The notes under the pieces: generated by a model
The model's input: only the letters and a program-made list of their open reading frames with translations
Databases searched by the model: none
What the model was told of the DNA's origin: nothing
Program-made: the position numbers and the translations under genes
Assembly: GCF_002937115.1 (NCBI RefSeq)
Contig: NZ_NHRY01000229.1
Span: 1 to 54,760, forward strand
Reading direction: 5' to 3'
Source: Rhodopila globiformis
Lineage (GTDB): Bacteria; Pseudomonadota; Alphaproteobacteria; Acetobacterales; Acetobacteraceae
Length of the DNA stretch: 54,760 nt
Part shown: positions 24,787 through 32,927 of the stretch, piece after piece
How positions within the stretch are numbered: the first letter of the stretch is position 1
Layout of the letters: every line of letters starts with the position of its first letter

Positions 24787-25782
24787 GCCGCACGTCCGGG
24801 CCAGCAGCGTGTAGGAGCGCTGCCGCGCCGCCGCATCATGCAGCGTCGTCAGGATGGCGATTTCCTCAGCCTGGTGCATCGCCGCCAGCGCCCGCAGCTT
24901 CTTCATGACCACGTCCGGCGTGCCATACAACGCCCGCTCCCGCAGCCGGCCGAGCCGCGTCAGCTCGTCCTCGGAATAAATATGCGCGGCAGCTTCCTCG
25001 GGCGAGGGCAGGGCGGCATACACGCCGCGGTCGCGCCCAAGCCGCCATAGCTCACGCGAGCGGAACAGATGCGCCGCCTCTTCCGGTGTGTCCGCCGCCA
25101 ATGCCCAGACGCAGATGGCGGCGTGCGGCGCCGGATGCCGTGCGCTCGGCCGGTAGGTGTCGCGATAGATCGACAGCGCCTCGGCGGCGCCGCGCCCGTC
25201 GGTGATGAAATGCGCGAAGCAGAACGGCAGGCCGAAATACGCCGCGACCTGCGCACCGTAATCCGAACTGCCGAGGATCCACACCTCCGGCGCCGTCGGC
25301 CCCGCCGGCTGGGCGCGGACGTCGCGGAACGGGTGTCCCTCCACCGGCTTTTCCCCCGACACCCAGGCCAGCAGGTCGCGCACCGTGGCGGGGAACTGCT
25401 CCGCCGCCTTGTCCGCCAGCGGGTTCAGCGCGTAAGCGGTCAACCCGTCCGAGCCCGGCGCGCGGCCGAGCCCCAGGTCGATCCGGCCCGGCGCGATCGC
25501 CTCCAGCACGCGGAACTGTTCCGCCACCTTCAGCGCCGCATAGTGCGGCAGCATCACCCCGGCCGAGCCGACACGGATATACCGCGTCGTCGCGGCGATG
25601 GCGGCGATCAGGATCTCCGGCGCCGTGCCGGCCTGGCTGTCGGAGTTGTGGTGCTCGGCGCACCAGTAGCGGTGATAGCCCAGCGCCTCGCAGTGCCGCG
25701 CCAGGGCGATGCTCTCGCGGATCGAGGCGTCGGGGGAGCGGCCGGTGACGATGGTCGATTGGTCCAGGACCGACAGCCGCAC
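24751..25782 (-). CDS. LLM-class flavin-dependent oxidoreductase, MsnO8-like
   Basis: The 343-residue luciferase-like monooxygenase begins VRLSVLDQSTIVTGRSPDAS, the signature of MsnO8-family members, with RYWCAEHHNSDSQAGTAPEI, MLPHYAALKVAEQFRVLEAI and RIDLGLGRAPGSDGLTAYAL. GTG 25782 is preferred because GGGAGG lies 5 nt upstream; GTG 25785 is the alternative. It follows the DUF445 gene by 16 bp, so the two form an operon. Substrate unknown. Compared with the enzyme at 10.2 kb it is a clearly different subfamily. Confidence 0.85.
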   Translation of the reverse strand: MRLSVLDQSTIVTGRSPDASIRESIALARHCEALGYHRYWCAEHHNSDSQAGTAPEILIAAIAATTRYIRVGSAGVMLPHYAALKVAEQFRVLEAIAPGRIDLGLGRAPGSDGLTAYALNPLADKAAEQFPATVRDLLAWVSGEKPVEGHPFRDVRAQPAGPTAPEVWILGSSDYGAQVAAYFGLPFCFAHFITDGRGAAEALSIYRDTYRPSARHPAPHAAICVWALAADTPEEAAHLFRSRELWRLGRDRGVYAALPSPEEAAAHIYSEDELTRLGRLRERALYGTPDVVMKKLRALAAMHQAEEIAILTTLHDAAARQRSYTLLARTCGLRAPEVGLAAN

Positions 25783-25798
25783 CACGTCCTCCCTCAGA

Positions 25799-27070
25799 TC
25801 AGAAGCTGGTATAACCGAACAGCGAGTCCAGCAGCGCGAACAGCAGGCCGCCAATCAGGAACCCGACGATGGTCCCGTTCATCCGGATATATTGCAAGTC
25901 CCGGCCGATGCGCAGTTCCAGGCGATCGACGATCGTCTCGGTATCCCAGTTGGCGACCACCTGGGCGATGAACTCGGCCAACCGCGCCTGGGCGTCGGGC
26001 AGCACCGTCGCGACGACTTTCTCCACCGCCGTCTGCAGCCGCGCCCGGGCAACGGGGTCGTTTTCCAGGATGGTGCCCAAATTGGCCAGAGCCGCCTCAA
26101 TATAGGCCACGGTGCGGCTGCTCGGCCGCCCCAGGTCCTCTTCCAGCGCCAGCCGCAGCCGCCCCCACAGGTCCCACAGCCAGACCTGGATCGTCTCGTG
26201 CGCCACCACCCGGCGGATGGCGGACCCGATTTCCGCGGCGCGGGCGGGATCGGTTTCCATGCGCTGGATCTCCCGCCGGATCCACTCGTCGAACGCTTCC
26301 CGCAGCTCCGACCCGTCGGGGCTCATCTTGTCCAGCTCGGCGTTGACCAGCGACAGCACCCGCCGTGCGATCGAGGCGCCGAGCGCCCAGCCGACGAGCC
26401 GCCCGCCCTGTTCGCGCACCCGTTCCTCGATGGCGTAGCGCAGCGCGCTCTCCCGGCCGGCCAGCGTCGCCTTCATCTGCGCCAGGATGAAGCCGAACAC
26501 CTCCTGGTGGCGGCCGCTGTCCACCAGGTTGTGCAGCGCCCGGGCGATCACGTGCCCGGCGGCGGGACCGCCCAGCACATGCGGCACCATCCGCCGGACG
26601 ATCCGCCGCGCCCGCCCGTCCTCGACGCTGGACAGCAGCTTCGGCAGCATCCCGGCGAGGCCAATCGCCGCCGGCCGCGCCGCCTCCGGGTCCGCCAGGA
26701 AGCGGTGGACGATGCCGGGCAGGTCGAGCCGCCCCAGCACGTTGGCCACTTCCTGGCTGGTGAAAACGTGATTGGCGACGAATCGGCCCAGCGCCCGGCC
26801 CAGCCGCTCGCGCTGGTTGGGGATGATGGCGGTGTGCGGAATTGGTATGCCGAGCGGATGGCGGAACAGCGCGGTGATCGCGAACCAATCGGCAATGCCG
26901 CCGACAAACCCGGCCTTGGCGGCCGATTGCAGCAGCTCCGTCGTCCAGGTGTGCGGCATCCGGTAGCTGAACAGGGTCAGCACGGCCATCAGCACCAGCA
27001 GGCCGGTCGCGACCAGGCGATGGCGCTGGAGCGACTCCCGGGCGAGGGTATCGGGGTTCAGTTCAGTCAT
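25799..27070 (-). CDS. DUF445 family membrane protein (YjiN-like)
   Basis: The 423-residue protein has one N-terminal helix (VATGLLVLMAVLTLFSY), the hallmark GGIADWFAITALFRHPLGIP shortly after it, a long amphipathic helical middle, and a C-terminal helix (GTIVGFLIGGLLFALLDSLF). This topology, two membrane anchors with a large soluble coiled middle, is typical of DUF445. AGGAGG precedes ATG 27070 by 5 nt. Function is unestablished. It leads a two-gene unit with the MsnO8-like oxidoreductase and is divergent from the metal-transporter operon, whose small first ORF starts 63 bp away. Confidence 0.85.
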   Translation of the reverse strand: MTELNPDTLARESLQRHRLVATGLLVLMAVLTLFSYRMPHTWTTELLQSAAKAGFVGGIADWFAITALFRHPLGIPIPHTAIIPNQRERLGRALGRFVANHVFTSQEVANVLGRLDLPGIVHRFLADPEAARPAAIGLAGMLPKLLSSVEDGRARRIVRRMVPHVLGGPAAGHVIARALHNLVDSGRHQEVFGFILAQMKATLAGRESALRYAIEERVREQGGRLVGWALGASIARRVLSLVNAELDKMSPDGSELREAFDEWIRREIQRMETDPARAAEIGSAIRRVVAHETIQVWLWDLWGRLRLALEEDLGRPSSRTVAYIEAALANLGTILENDPVARARLQTAVEKVVATVLPDAQARLAEFIAQVVANWDTETIVDRLELRIGRDLQYIRMNGTIVGFLIGGLLFALLDSLFGYTSF

Positions 27071-27119
27071 CGGCCTCCTGTTTAGGCGGCGCCGGGCCTT
27101 CCGTCCAACGGCATGCAAC

Positions 27120-27132
27120 GTTATACTGTAAC
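27120..27132 (+). promoter_or_regulatory. Zur-like dyad before metal ABC transporter
   Basis: GTTATACTGTAAC is an imperfect dyad (GTTA and TAAC around a 5-nt centre), resembling the GTTATA-type sites of alphaproteobacterial Zur. It ends one base before the ATG of a 33-codon ORF, so regulation by zinc is plausible, but the match is partial. Confidence 0.3.
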
Positions 27133-27133
27133 C

Positions 27134-27235
27134 ATGACCGATCCGTTGTCCCCGACCGCCGGCGCCGGTGCGCGTCTGCTCCTGGCCGCGATGGTGCTGG
27201 CCGCGTTGTGGCTGGCGGTGCTGTGGGCGCTATGA
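27134..27235 (+). CDS. 33-residue membrane peptide upstream of the metal ABC ATPase
   Basis: ATG 27134 opens a frame of 33 codons ending TGA 27233-27235. Residues 14-33 (RLLLAAMVLAALWLAVLWAL) form a single hydrophobic helix after a polar head (MTDPLSPTAGAGA). Its stop overlaps the ATPase start in ATGA, which argues that it is translated and coupled to the operon. It has no ribosome site, so it would be leaderless or inefficiently started. It could be a small transporter-associated peptide or simply a coupling leader. Confidence 0.45.
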   Translation: MTDPLSPTAGAGARLLLAAMVLAALWLAVLWAL

Positions 27236-27909
27236 CCGCGGTCCCGGCTGTAACGCTCCATAACGTAGAGCTGCGGCATGGCGCGCGCGTGATCGTGTCC
27301 GGCCTGTCGGGAACGTTCGCCCCGGGCAGCCTGACGGCGCTGGTGGGCGCCAACGGCTCCGGCAAGACCACGCTGCTGCGGGCGCTGGCCGGTTTGCATC
27401 CGCTGGCCGCCGGGCGGATCGACCGCGGCGGGCTGCGGCCGCGGGACATCGCGCTGCTGGCGCAGGGCAGCCATCTCGACCGCGCCTTCCCGATCACCTG
27501 CGAGGAGGTCGTGGCGCTGGGCGGCTCCCGCCTGGGCCCGTTCCGCGCCGTCGACGCCAAGCGATGGGCCGCAGCCCGCGCCGCGCTCGACCGCGTCGGC
27601 CTGGCGGGGATGGAGCATCGGCAGATCCAGGCGCTGTCCGCCGGCCAGTTCCAGCGCGTGCTGTTCGCCCGGACCATCGTGCAGGAGGCGTCGCTGATCC
27701 TGCTGGACGAGCCGTTCACCGCCGTCGACGCCGCGACCACCTGCCTGCTGCTGTCGGTGATCAGGGACTGGCATGCCCAGGGCCGGACCGTCATCGCCGT
27801 GCTGCACGACCTGGAGCTGGTGCGCCGCCACTTCCCGCGTACCCTGAGCCTGACCGACGCCACCGGTACGTGGGACGTCCTGCCGGACCGCGCCCTGCAG
27901 GCTGCCTGA
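27232..27909 (+). CDS. Metal (zinc/manganese) ABC transporter ATP-binding protein
   Basis: The 225-residue ATPase has Walker A GANGSGKTT (about 43), signature LSAGQFQRVLFAR, Walker B LILLDEPFTAVD and switch His in AVLHDLELVRRHFPR. Gene order with an ABC-3 permease places it in the ZnuC/MntB family, powering uptake of Zn2+ or Mn2+. Its start overlaps the small upstream ORF and its stop overlaps the permease start by one base (TGATG). It is shorter than E. coli ZnuC because it lacks the regulatory C-terminal extension. No substrate-binding protein is encoded in the window. Confidence 0.85.
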   Translation: MTAVPAVTLHNVELRHGARVIVSGLSGTFAPGSLTALVGANGSGKTTLLRALAGLHPLAAGRIDRGGLRPRDIALLAQGSHLDRAFPITCEEVVALGGSRLGPFRAVDAKRWAAARAALDRVGLAGMEHRQIQALSAGQFQRVLFARTIVQEASLILLDEPFTAVDAATTCLLLSVIRDWHAQGRTVIAVLHDLELVRRHFPRTLSLTDATGTWDVLPDRALQAA

Positions 27910-28757
27910 TGCTGCAACTCCTGCTGGAGCCGTTCACGCTCGGCTTCATGCGCCGCGCGCTGGCCGGATGCCTCGCCCTGTCGGTCGCCGCGCCGCCACT
28001 GGGCGTGTTCCTGGTGCTGCGCCGCATGAGCCTGATGAGCGACGTCCTTCAGCACGGCGTGCTGCCCGGCATCGCCATCGGTGCGATTTTCTCCGGCCTG
28101 TCGGTCTGGGCGATGGGCCTGGGCGGCGTGGCGGCCGGGCTGCTGGTGGCGCTGCTGGCCGGCTGGCTGGCGCGGCGCACCGGCGGGCGCGAGGACAGCC
28201 AGTTGGCCGGCATGTACCTGGTGGCGCTGGCCGCCGGCGTGGCGCTGATCTCGACACAGCACAGCATCGACCTGACGCACCTGCTGTTCGGCAACGTGCT
28301 GGCGGTGGACCGGGCGGCGCTGCTGGGCATGGCGGGCGTGGCGACGGTGACGCTGCCGGTGCTGGCGCTGATCTGGCGGCCGCTGGTGCTGGAAAGCCTC
28401 GATCCCGGCTTCATGGCGGCGACCGCCGGGCGCGGCGGGCTGGCGCACCTGGTGTTCCTGGTGCTGGTGGTGCTGTGCGTGGTGTCCGGATTCGTCGCGC
28501 TGGGCACCTTGATGGCGGTTGGACTGATGATGCTGCCGGCGATCGCCGCGCGGCACTGGTCCGATTCGCTGGCCGGCCAGGTCCGCGCGGCCGTGGCGCT
28601 GGCCTGCCTGGCCTCCGTTGGCGGACTGGAACTGTCATTCTACCGCGATATTCCGGCCGGGCCGGCGATCGTCTTGACCGCCGGCGGCCTGTGGATCATC
28701 AGCCTGCTCGCCGGGCGGCGGGCGCGTTTGTGGCAACGGGCCATGACGGATGCCTAA
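27909..28757 (+). CDS. ABC-3 family metal transporter permease
   Basis: The 282-residue inner-membrane permease has about eight predicted helices. It starts MLQLLLEPFTLGFMRRALAG and has LRRMSLMSDVLQHGVLPGIA, the conserved cytoplasmic coupling segment (usually MSLMGDAxSHAVLPG) of ZnuB/MntC-type permeases. The late block VALGTLMAVGLMMLPAIAAR is also family-typical. It is coupled to the ATPase gene. Together they need a periplasmic binding protein encoded elsewhere. Zinc versus manganese cannot be told from sequence; the upstream dyad slightly favours zinc. Confidence 0.87.
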   Translation: MLQLLLEPFTLGFMRRALAGCLALSVAAPPLGVFLVLRRMSLMSDVLQHGVLPGIAIGAIFSGLSVWAMGLGGVAAGLLVALLAGWLARRTGGREDSQLAGMYLVALAAGVALISTQHSIDLTHLLFGNVLAVDRAALLGMAGVATVTLPVLALIWRPLVLESLDPGFMAATAGRGGLAHLVFLVLVVLCVVSGFVALGTLMAVGLMMLPAIAARHWSDSLAGQVRAAVALACLASVGGLELSFYRDIPAGPAIVLTAGGLWIISLLAGRRARLWQRAMTDA

Positions 28758-28810
28758 TGTTGCCAGGATAGTACGGCAAGAGCCGGGCTGATCTTGAAGG
28801 ATAACGAGTG

Positions 28811-29782
28811 ATGGACTGGACGGGCCGACGGGTCTTCGTCACGGGTGGCGCCGGGTTCCTCGGCTCCAACCTCTGCCATGCGCTGGCGCAGCGCGGCGCA
28901 CGGGTGGTCGCGCTGGATGGGTTCCTGTTCGGCGGCGGCGCCAACCCGCGCAACCTCGATGGCGCGGACGTGGAGTTCGTGCGCGGCGACATACGCGACA
29001 TCGACCTGCGGCCGCTGTGCGAGGGGGCGTCGGTCATCTTCAACATGGCGGCGCAGACCAGCCACATGGGCGGGCAGGCGGACCCGCTGGCCGACATCGC
29101 GGTGAACGCCGTGGCGCAGGTGCGGCTGATCCAGGCGGCGCGGGAGGCGGCGCCGGATGCCGTCGTGGTGCATGCCTCCACCCGGCAGTTCTACGGCCGG
29201 GTCGAGACGCTGCCGGTCGCCGAGACCCAGCCGGTGGCGCCGCCCGACGCCAACGGCGTGTCGAAATTCGCCGGCGAGCAGTACTGGATGCTGGAGCACC
29301 GCGTGCGCAACCGCCCCGTGGTGTCGCTGCGCCTGACCAACTGCTACGGCCCGCGCCTGCGCATCCGCGACGCCCGGCAGACCTTCCTGGGCATCTGGAT
29401 CCGCTGCGTGCTGCAGGGCCAGCCGTTCGAGGTCTGGGGCGGCGAGCAGCTGCGCGACCTGACCTATGTGGACGACGTGACCGGCGCCTTCCTGGCGGCG
29501 GCGGAGAACCCGGCCTGTCATGGCCAGATCTTCAACATCGGCGGCTCGCCGCCGGCCTCGCTGCATGCGCTGGCGGAGCTGGTTGTCCGGCTCTCCGGCG
29601 GTGCGGCCAGCTACACGACGCGGACGTTCCCTGCCGACAGGGCGCGGATCGACATCGGCAGCTACCACGCCGACGACAGCGCGTTCCGCGCCGCCTCCGG
29701 CTGGCGGCCGCTGGTCGATCTGGAGGAGGGCATCGGCCGCACCCTGGATTGGTATCGCACCCGGCTGGAGGATTACCTGTGA
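28811..29782 (+). CDS. NAD-dependent sugar-nucleotide epimerase/dehydratase
   Basis: The 323-residue extended short-chain dehydrogenase begins RRVFVTGGAGFLGSNLCHAL (GxxGxxG NAD motif). Further blocks are FNMAAQTSHMG, STRQFYGR, LRLTNCYGPRLRIRDARQTF and the C-terminal FNIGGSPPASL. At the catalytic YxxxK position the sequence is N-G-V-S-K (Asn148, Lys152), so the usual Tyr is absent. I recall this NGxxK form from a subset of epimerases, where the mechanism must differ. ATG 28811 is preferred over GTG 28808. Its stop overlaps the aminotransferase start (GTGA), making a two-gene sugar-modification unit. Confidence 0.82.
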   Translation: MDWTGRRVFVTGGAGFLGSNLCHALAQRGARVVALDGFLFGGGANPRNLDGADVEFVRGDIRDIDLRPLCEGASVIFNMAAQTSHMGGQADPLADIAVNAVAQVRLIQAAREAAPDAVVVHASTRQFYGRVETLPVAETQPVAPPDANGVSKFAGEQYWMLEHRVRNRPVVSLRLTNCYGPRLRIRDARQTFLGIWIRCVLQGQPFEVWGGEQLRDLTYVDDVTGAFLAAAENPACHGQIFNIGGSPPASLHALAELVVRLSGGAASYTTRTFPADRARIDIGSYHADDSAFRAASGWRPLVDLEEGIGRTLDWYRTRLEDYL

Positions 29783-30891
29783 TCCCGCAGGCCAATCCCG
29801 GCGCCGGCTACCAGGCGCTGAAGCCGGCGATCGACGCGGCCGTGGCGCGGGCGCTGGCCTCGGGCTGGTACATCCTCGGCAACGAGGGGCAGGCGTTCGA
29901 GGCCGAGTTCGCCGCCTGGCTCGGCGCGGCTGCCGTCGTCGGCTGCGGCAACGGCACCGACGCGATCGCGCTGGCGCTGCGTGGGCTGGGCATCGGGGCG
30001 GGCCACACGGTGGTGACGGTCTCGCACACCGCTGTCGCGACGGTGGCGGCGATCGAGATGGCCGGGGCGACGCCGTTGCTGGTCGATATCGACCCGGTGC
30101 ACTACACCATAGACCCCGACGCGCTACGCCGCGCGCTGGAGCAGCCGCCGCCCGGCCTGCCGCCGGTTGCCGCGGTGGTGGCTGTGCATTTGTATGGACA
30201 GCCGGTGGACCTGGATTGCATCGTCCCGCTGTGCCGGGCGCATGGGGTGGCGCTGATCGAGGATTGCGCGCAGGCGCATGGCGCCCGCCTGCACGGGCAA
30301 CGTGTCGGCACGTTCGGTGATGCGGCGACGTTCAGCTTCTATCCGACGAAGAACCTGGGTGCCCTGGGCGACGGCGGCGCGGTGGCGGTCGCCGATGCCG
30401 GGCTGGCGGCACGGATCGCGGCGCTGCGGCAGTACGGCTGGCACCGGCACTACATCAGCGACGAAGCCGGCGTGAACAGCCGATTGGACGAGGTCCAGGC
30501 GGCGATCCTGCGCGTCAAGCTGGCGCATCTGGACAGCCAGAACGCGAGGCGCCGCGCGATTGCTTCTGCTTATGGCGCCGCGCTGGCTGATGGTCCGCTT
30601 GCTGCGCCGCAAATCCGCGCCGGCGCGGAGCCGGTGTTTCACCTCTACGTCACCCGGACGCCGCAGCGTGACGCCATCCAGGCGCTGCTGCGGGAAAAGG
30701 CGATCGGCACCGGCATCCACTACCCGGTGCCGGTGCATCGTCAGCCCGCCTACCAGGGCCGGGTCGCCCCGGGCCCGGGCGGCTGTCCCGAAACCGAGGC
30801 GGCCGCGCGGGAAATCCTCAGCCTGCCGCTGTATCCGGAGTTGACGGACGATGAGGTGGCGACAGTCTGCGAAGCGCTGCGTGGATTGTGA
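29779..30891 (+). CDS. DegT/DnrJ/EryC1/StrS sugar aminotransferase
   Basis: The 370-residue PLP enzyme transfers an amino group to a keto-sugar nucleotide. It has GCGNGTDAIALALRGLGIGA, SHTAVATVAAIEMAGATPLL, EDCAQAHGAR, and the Schiff-base Lys in SFYPTKNLGALGDGGAV, followed by YGWHRHYISDEAGVNSRLDE and the C-terminal IHYPVPVHRQPAYQ. The start is GTG 29779, overlapping the epimerase stop. The pair probably builds an amino- or deoxyamino-sugar for a surface glycan. The following 1.1 kb has no gene, so no transferase is adjacent. Confidence 0.9.
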   Translation: MIPQANPGAGYQALKPAIDAAVARALASGWYILGNEGQAFEAEFAAWLGAAAVVGCGNGTDAIALALRGLGIGAGHTVVTVSHTAVATVAAIEMAGATPLLVDIDPVHYTIDPDALRRALEQPPPGLPPVAAVVAVHLYGQPVDLDCIVPLCRAHGVALIEDCAQAHGARLHGQRVGTFGDAATFSFYPTKNLGALGDGGAVAVADAGLAARIAALRQYGWHRHYISDEAGVNSRLDEVQAAILRVKLAHLDSQNARRRAIASAYGAALADGPLAAPQIRAGAEPVFHLYVTRTPQRDAIQALLREKAIGTGIHYPVPVHRQPAYQGRVAPGPGGCPETEAAAREILSLPLYPELTDDEVATVCEALRGL

Positions 30892-31254
30892 GGTCCGCTG
30901 GGCGGCACGGAAGTTTCTGGATCATGATGGCTTGCCTGTCCTGCGGGCCGCCGTCTCGCAGCCATCCCACGGAGCCGCCGGAGGCCTTATGACAGATCAG
31001 CCGGTCGCCCCTGCGCCGATGATGCGACGGGCGCAACAGATCTCAGTGGCTTGGTATCTTTGCGTTGAAACAACAGACCATATTGTATCGTACGGGCCTT
31101 GCCTTGGTTGCACGGTGCCCCTGGGACAGGCCCGTGCCGCGGCACCGTGGGCGTTATTGGGTTGGCTTGCATGGTCTTGAACGCCAGGCCCAGGGTTGCC
31201 ACAGGCACATATCAATCGCCATTGAGCCACCGCGACCGCGGATCGTAACAAAAT

Positions 31255-31427
31255 CTTCTCCGCGTGCTCTGCGCTCCGCTCTGCGCGCTCTGCGTTTTAA
31301 AAATGCGGTGCTGCCGCAAAGACCGGCATTTCCGGTGAGCCGCCCAACGCCGAACGCCCGTGGCGCCCCGACCACCGCTTTTTAAAACGCAGAGTTCGCA
31401 GAGCGGAGCGCAGAGCACGCAGAGAAG
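31255..31427. repeat. Long-armed inverted element, copy A
   Basis: Arms of 49 bp at 31255-31303 and 31379-31427 pair with three mismatches. They consist of CTCTGCG units (GTGCTCTGCGCTCCGCTCTG) ending in GCGTTTTAAAAA, around a 75-bp GC-rich core (...GTGAGCCGCCCAACGCCGAA...). About 110 bp on each outer side also match the flanks of copies B and C, but inverted, while arms and core keep the same orientation. This element dominates the gene-free stretch 30892-32022. No gene was found within it. Confidence 0.75.
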
Positions 31428-31479
31428 GGATTCGGACGGCCCATGGCCGCGTTGACTTCGCCTCGGTCGACGTGCCTTG

Positions 31480-32022
31480 GTCATCAAAGCCAGGACGGCC
31501 GAATGATCATCATGCACGCAACGAAAAACGTTGCCTGTTCCAGCCGCCATGGGAACCTTCCCCTCAGTCAGAGCCATCACAGCATGACGTCGTCCATGAC
31601 TCCGGCTTTCAAGGCGAAGCGGGCCGGCTCGATAACGTTACAGACCTACGGCATTAAGATTGCTGTTGCTGTGGAAATTTCTTGTTCTTTTATTCGAGGA
31701 GGCAGCGGCGGCGCACCTTGCTTCCGGAACAGATGAAATATCAGGCTCCTGTATGTTCAACATTTGCCTGCGCATGCTTGCAACTTGCCAAGTTGCACGA
31801 ACTGCATGTCATCCAGCCGCCCGCGGTCCATCAACAGCGGCGCCAAAGCGTCAAGTACACCGGCTCCGGATCAGCCACCTCTGTGGTCCTCAGGGGGGCC
31901 TCTCATTTTATCTCTGTATTAAAACAATCGGTAGAGCCGCCACCGCAGGCCATTCCTTTGATGCACGGGCCTCCATGTGGCCCAGCCCAACCGTCACCCC
32001 ACGCCCAGAACCTCCCCAACTC
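31480..32022. other. Gene-free stretch right of element copy A
   Basis: No convincing gene. Composition is more AT-rich than the surroundings, with patches such as GATTGCTGTTGCTGTGGAAA. A plus-strand open frame (31682-32170) with AGGAGG near its start has no recognisable protein features and runs antisense into the proline-rich gene, so it was not called. Possibly a decayed gene. Confidence 0.35.
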
Positions 32023-32340
32023 CTACTTCGGGACCACCGATGGATTCCCACCCGGCGAGCCCGGCGGCGGGATGACCGGCGTGGTGGCGGTCCCCCTGGC
32101 CGGCGGCCGCACCGTCATCCCGGGATCGACATTCGGCGGCTTGATCGCGCCTTTCTGCCGCGACAGTTGATGGCTCAGGGTGCCGTCCGCCGGCGGCGCG
32201 ATCTTCTCCGGCGGCGGCGACGGCGCGTTCGGCGGGGCAAGCGGCGCCCGCGGGCTGGCCGGCGGCGCCGGCTGCGGATTCTGCGCCAGCGCCGGGGCGG
32301 CGGCGATGGTCAATGCGATCAGCCAAGCAGTGCGCATCAT
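32023..32340 (-). CDS. Exported proline-rich small protein
   Basis: The 105-residue product has a signal peptide (MMRTAWLIALTIAAAPALAQ) and a mature region that is about a quarter proline: PAPPASPRAPLAPPNAPSPP, then LSHQLSRQKGAIKPPNVDPG and TTPVIPPPGSPGGNPSVVPK. The last two blocks look conserved in small hypothetical proteins of related bacteria (from memory), so the protein is probably real despite low complexity. It would be periplasmic and disordered. The ATG lacks a strong ribosome site. It lies 47 bp downstream of another small minus-strand gene, possibly one transcript. Confidence 0.65.
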   Translation of the reverse strand: MMRTAWLIALTIAAAPALAQNPQPAPPASPRAPLAPPNAPSPPPEKIAPPADGTLSHQLSRQKGAIKPPNVDPGMTVRPPARGTATTPVIPPPGSPGGNPSVVPK

Positions 32341-32387
32341 GGCACAAGTTCCATCCGGTTTCCGGCGCCGGATGCGCCGTTGCCGGG

Positions 32388-32660
32388 CTAACGCGCGAAC
32401 GGACGCGGCGTTCCCCGTCCGGACGGATAGCTGTAGTCCTCCGCCACCGACTCGGCCTGGTGGAAGAATCCGGACACCGCGTCGCGCAGCCGCGCCACGC
32501 CCGCGACTTCCCGCGCGTTGACCGCAGTCAGGGCCAGCACCTTGCGCGTCTCCACCCAGCCCGCCGGATCGTCCGAGCGAACGGCAAGGTGGGTGATCAA
32601 CTGGCTCACCACGGTTTCAAGCGCGGTCAGGCGTGCGGAGATGTCATCACTCTCCGACAT
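32388..32660 (-). CDS. Small soluble protein of unknown function
   Basis: The 90-residue protein starts MSESDDISARLTALETVVSQ, a coiled-coil-like heptad helix, and continues with short helices to a basic end (GRGTPRPFAR). ATG 32660 is chosen since AGGAG lies 7 nt upstream; an ATG five codons earlier lacks one. No family was recognised. No signal peptide or membrane helix is present. It is divergent from the serC leader by about 180 bp. Confidence 0.6.
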   Translation of the reverse strand: MSESDDISARLTALETVVSQLITHLAVRSDDPAGWVETRKVLALTAVNAREVAGVARLRDAVSGFFHQAESVAEDYSYPSGRGTPRPFAR

Positions 32661-32840
32661 CGCAATCTCCTGCATGAGTGGCTGATGGCGCGCTGCATAG
32701 CACTATCGTATGCCAAACCCGACTGCCAAACGCGCATTCTAACGGAATCGTGAGCTTTACCGCCCGCCCGGGCGAAATCGCTCTCGGGGGGATGAAATCG
32801 CTACCCGTCAGTTATTTTATCGTCATGCAACAATATCCGA

Positions 32841-32869
32841 TTGACGTGTTCGCGAGCGGCCGCTACATG
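32841..32869 (+). promoter_or_regulatory. serC: Sigma-70 promoter candidate for serC
   Basis: TTGACG (32841-32846) and TACATG (32864-32869) are separated by 17 nt. Transcription would begin near 32876, giving a leader of about 52 nt that contains just the two serC hairpins. The -10 match is moderate. Confidence 0.45.
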
Positions 32870-32882
32870 CCGCGCCGGGTCA

Positions 32883-32921
32883 CGTCCCCCCACCGGGACG
32901 CTTCTCTTCTGAAAGGGGGAG
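32883..32921 (+). ncRNA. serC leader RNA motif, candidate
   Basis: Two adjacent hairpins precede serC. The first is CGTCCC/GGGACG (32883-32888 and 32895-32900). The second pairs the CTTCTCTT region with AAGGGGG around loop CTGA (about 32901-32921), placing the ribosome site AAGGGGGAG inside the stem. The alphaproteobacterial serC motif described from comparative genomics has two hairpins directly upstream of serC, and this matches in position and in the CTTCTGAAAGG-like segment. It probably controls translation initiation; a ligand is not known. Confidence 0.5.
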
Positions 32922-32927
32922 CTGCAT

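Noticed and set aside
31682-32170. 162-codon plus-strand frame with AGGAGG nearby
   Set aside because: No recognisable protein features, and its second half is antisense to the proline-rich exported protein.
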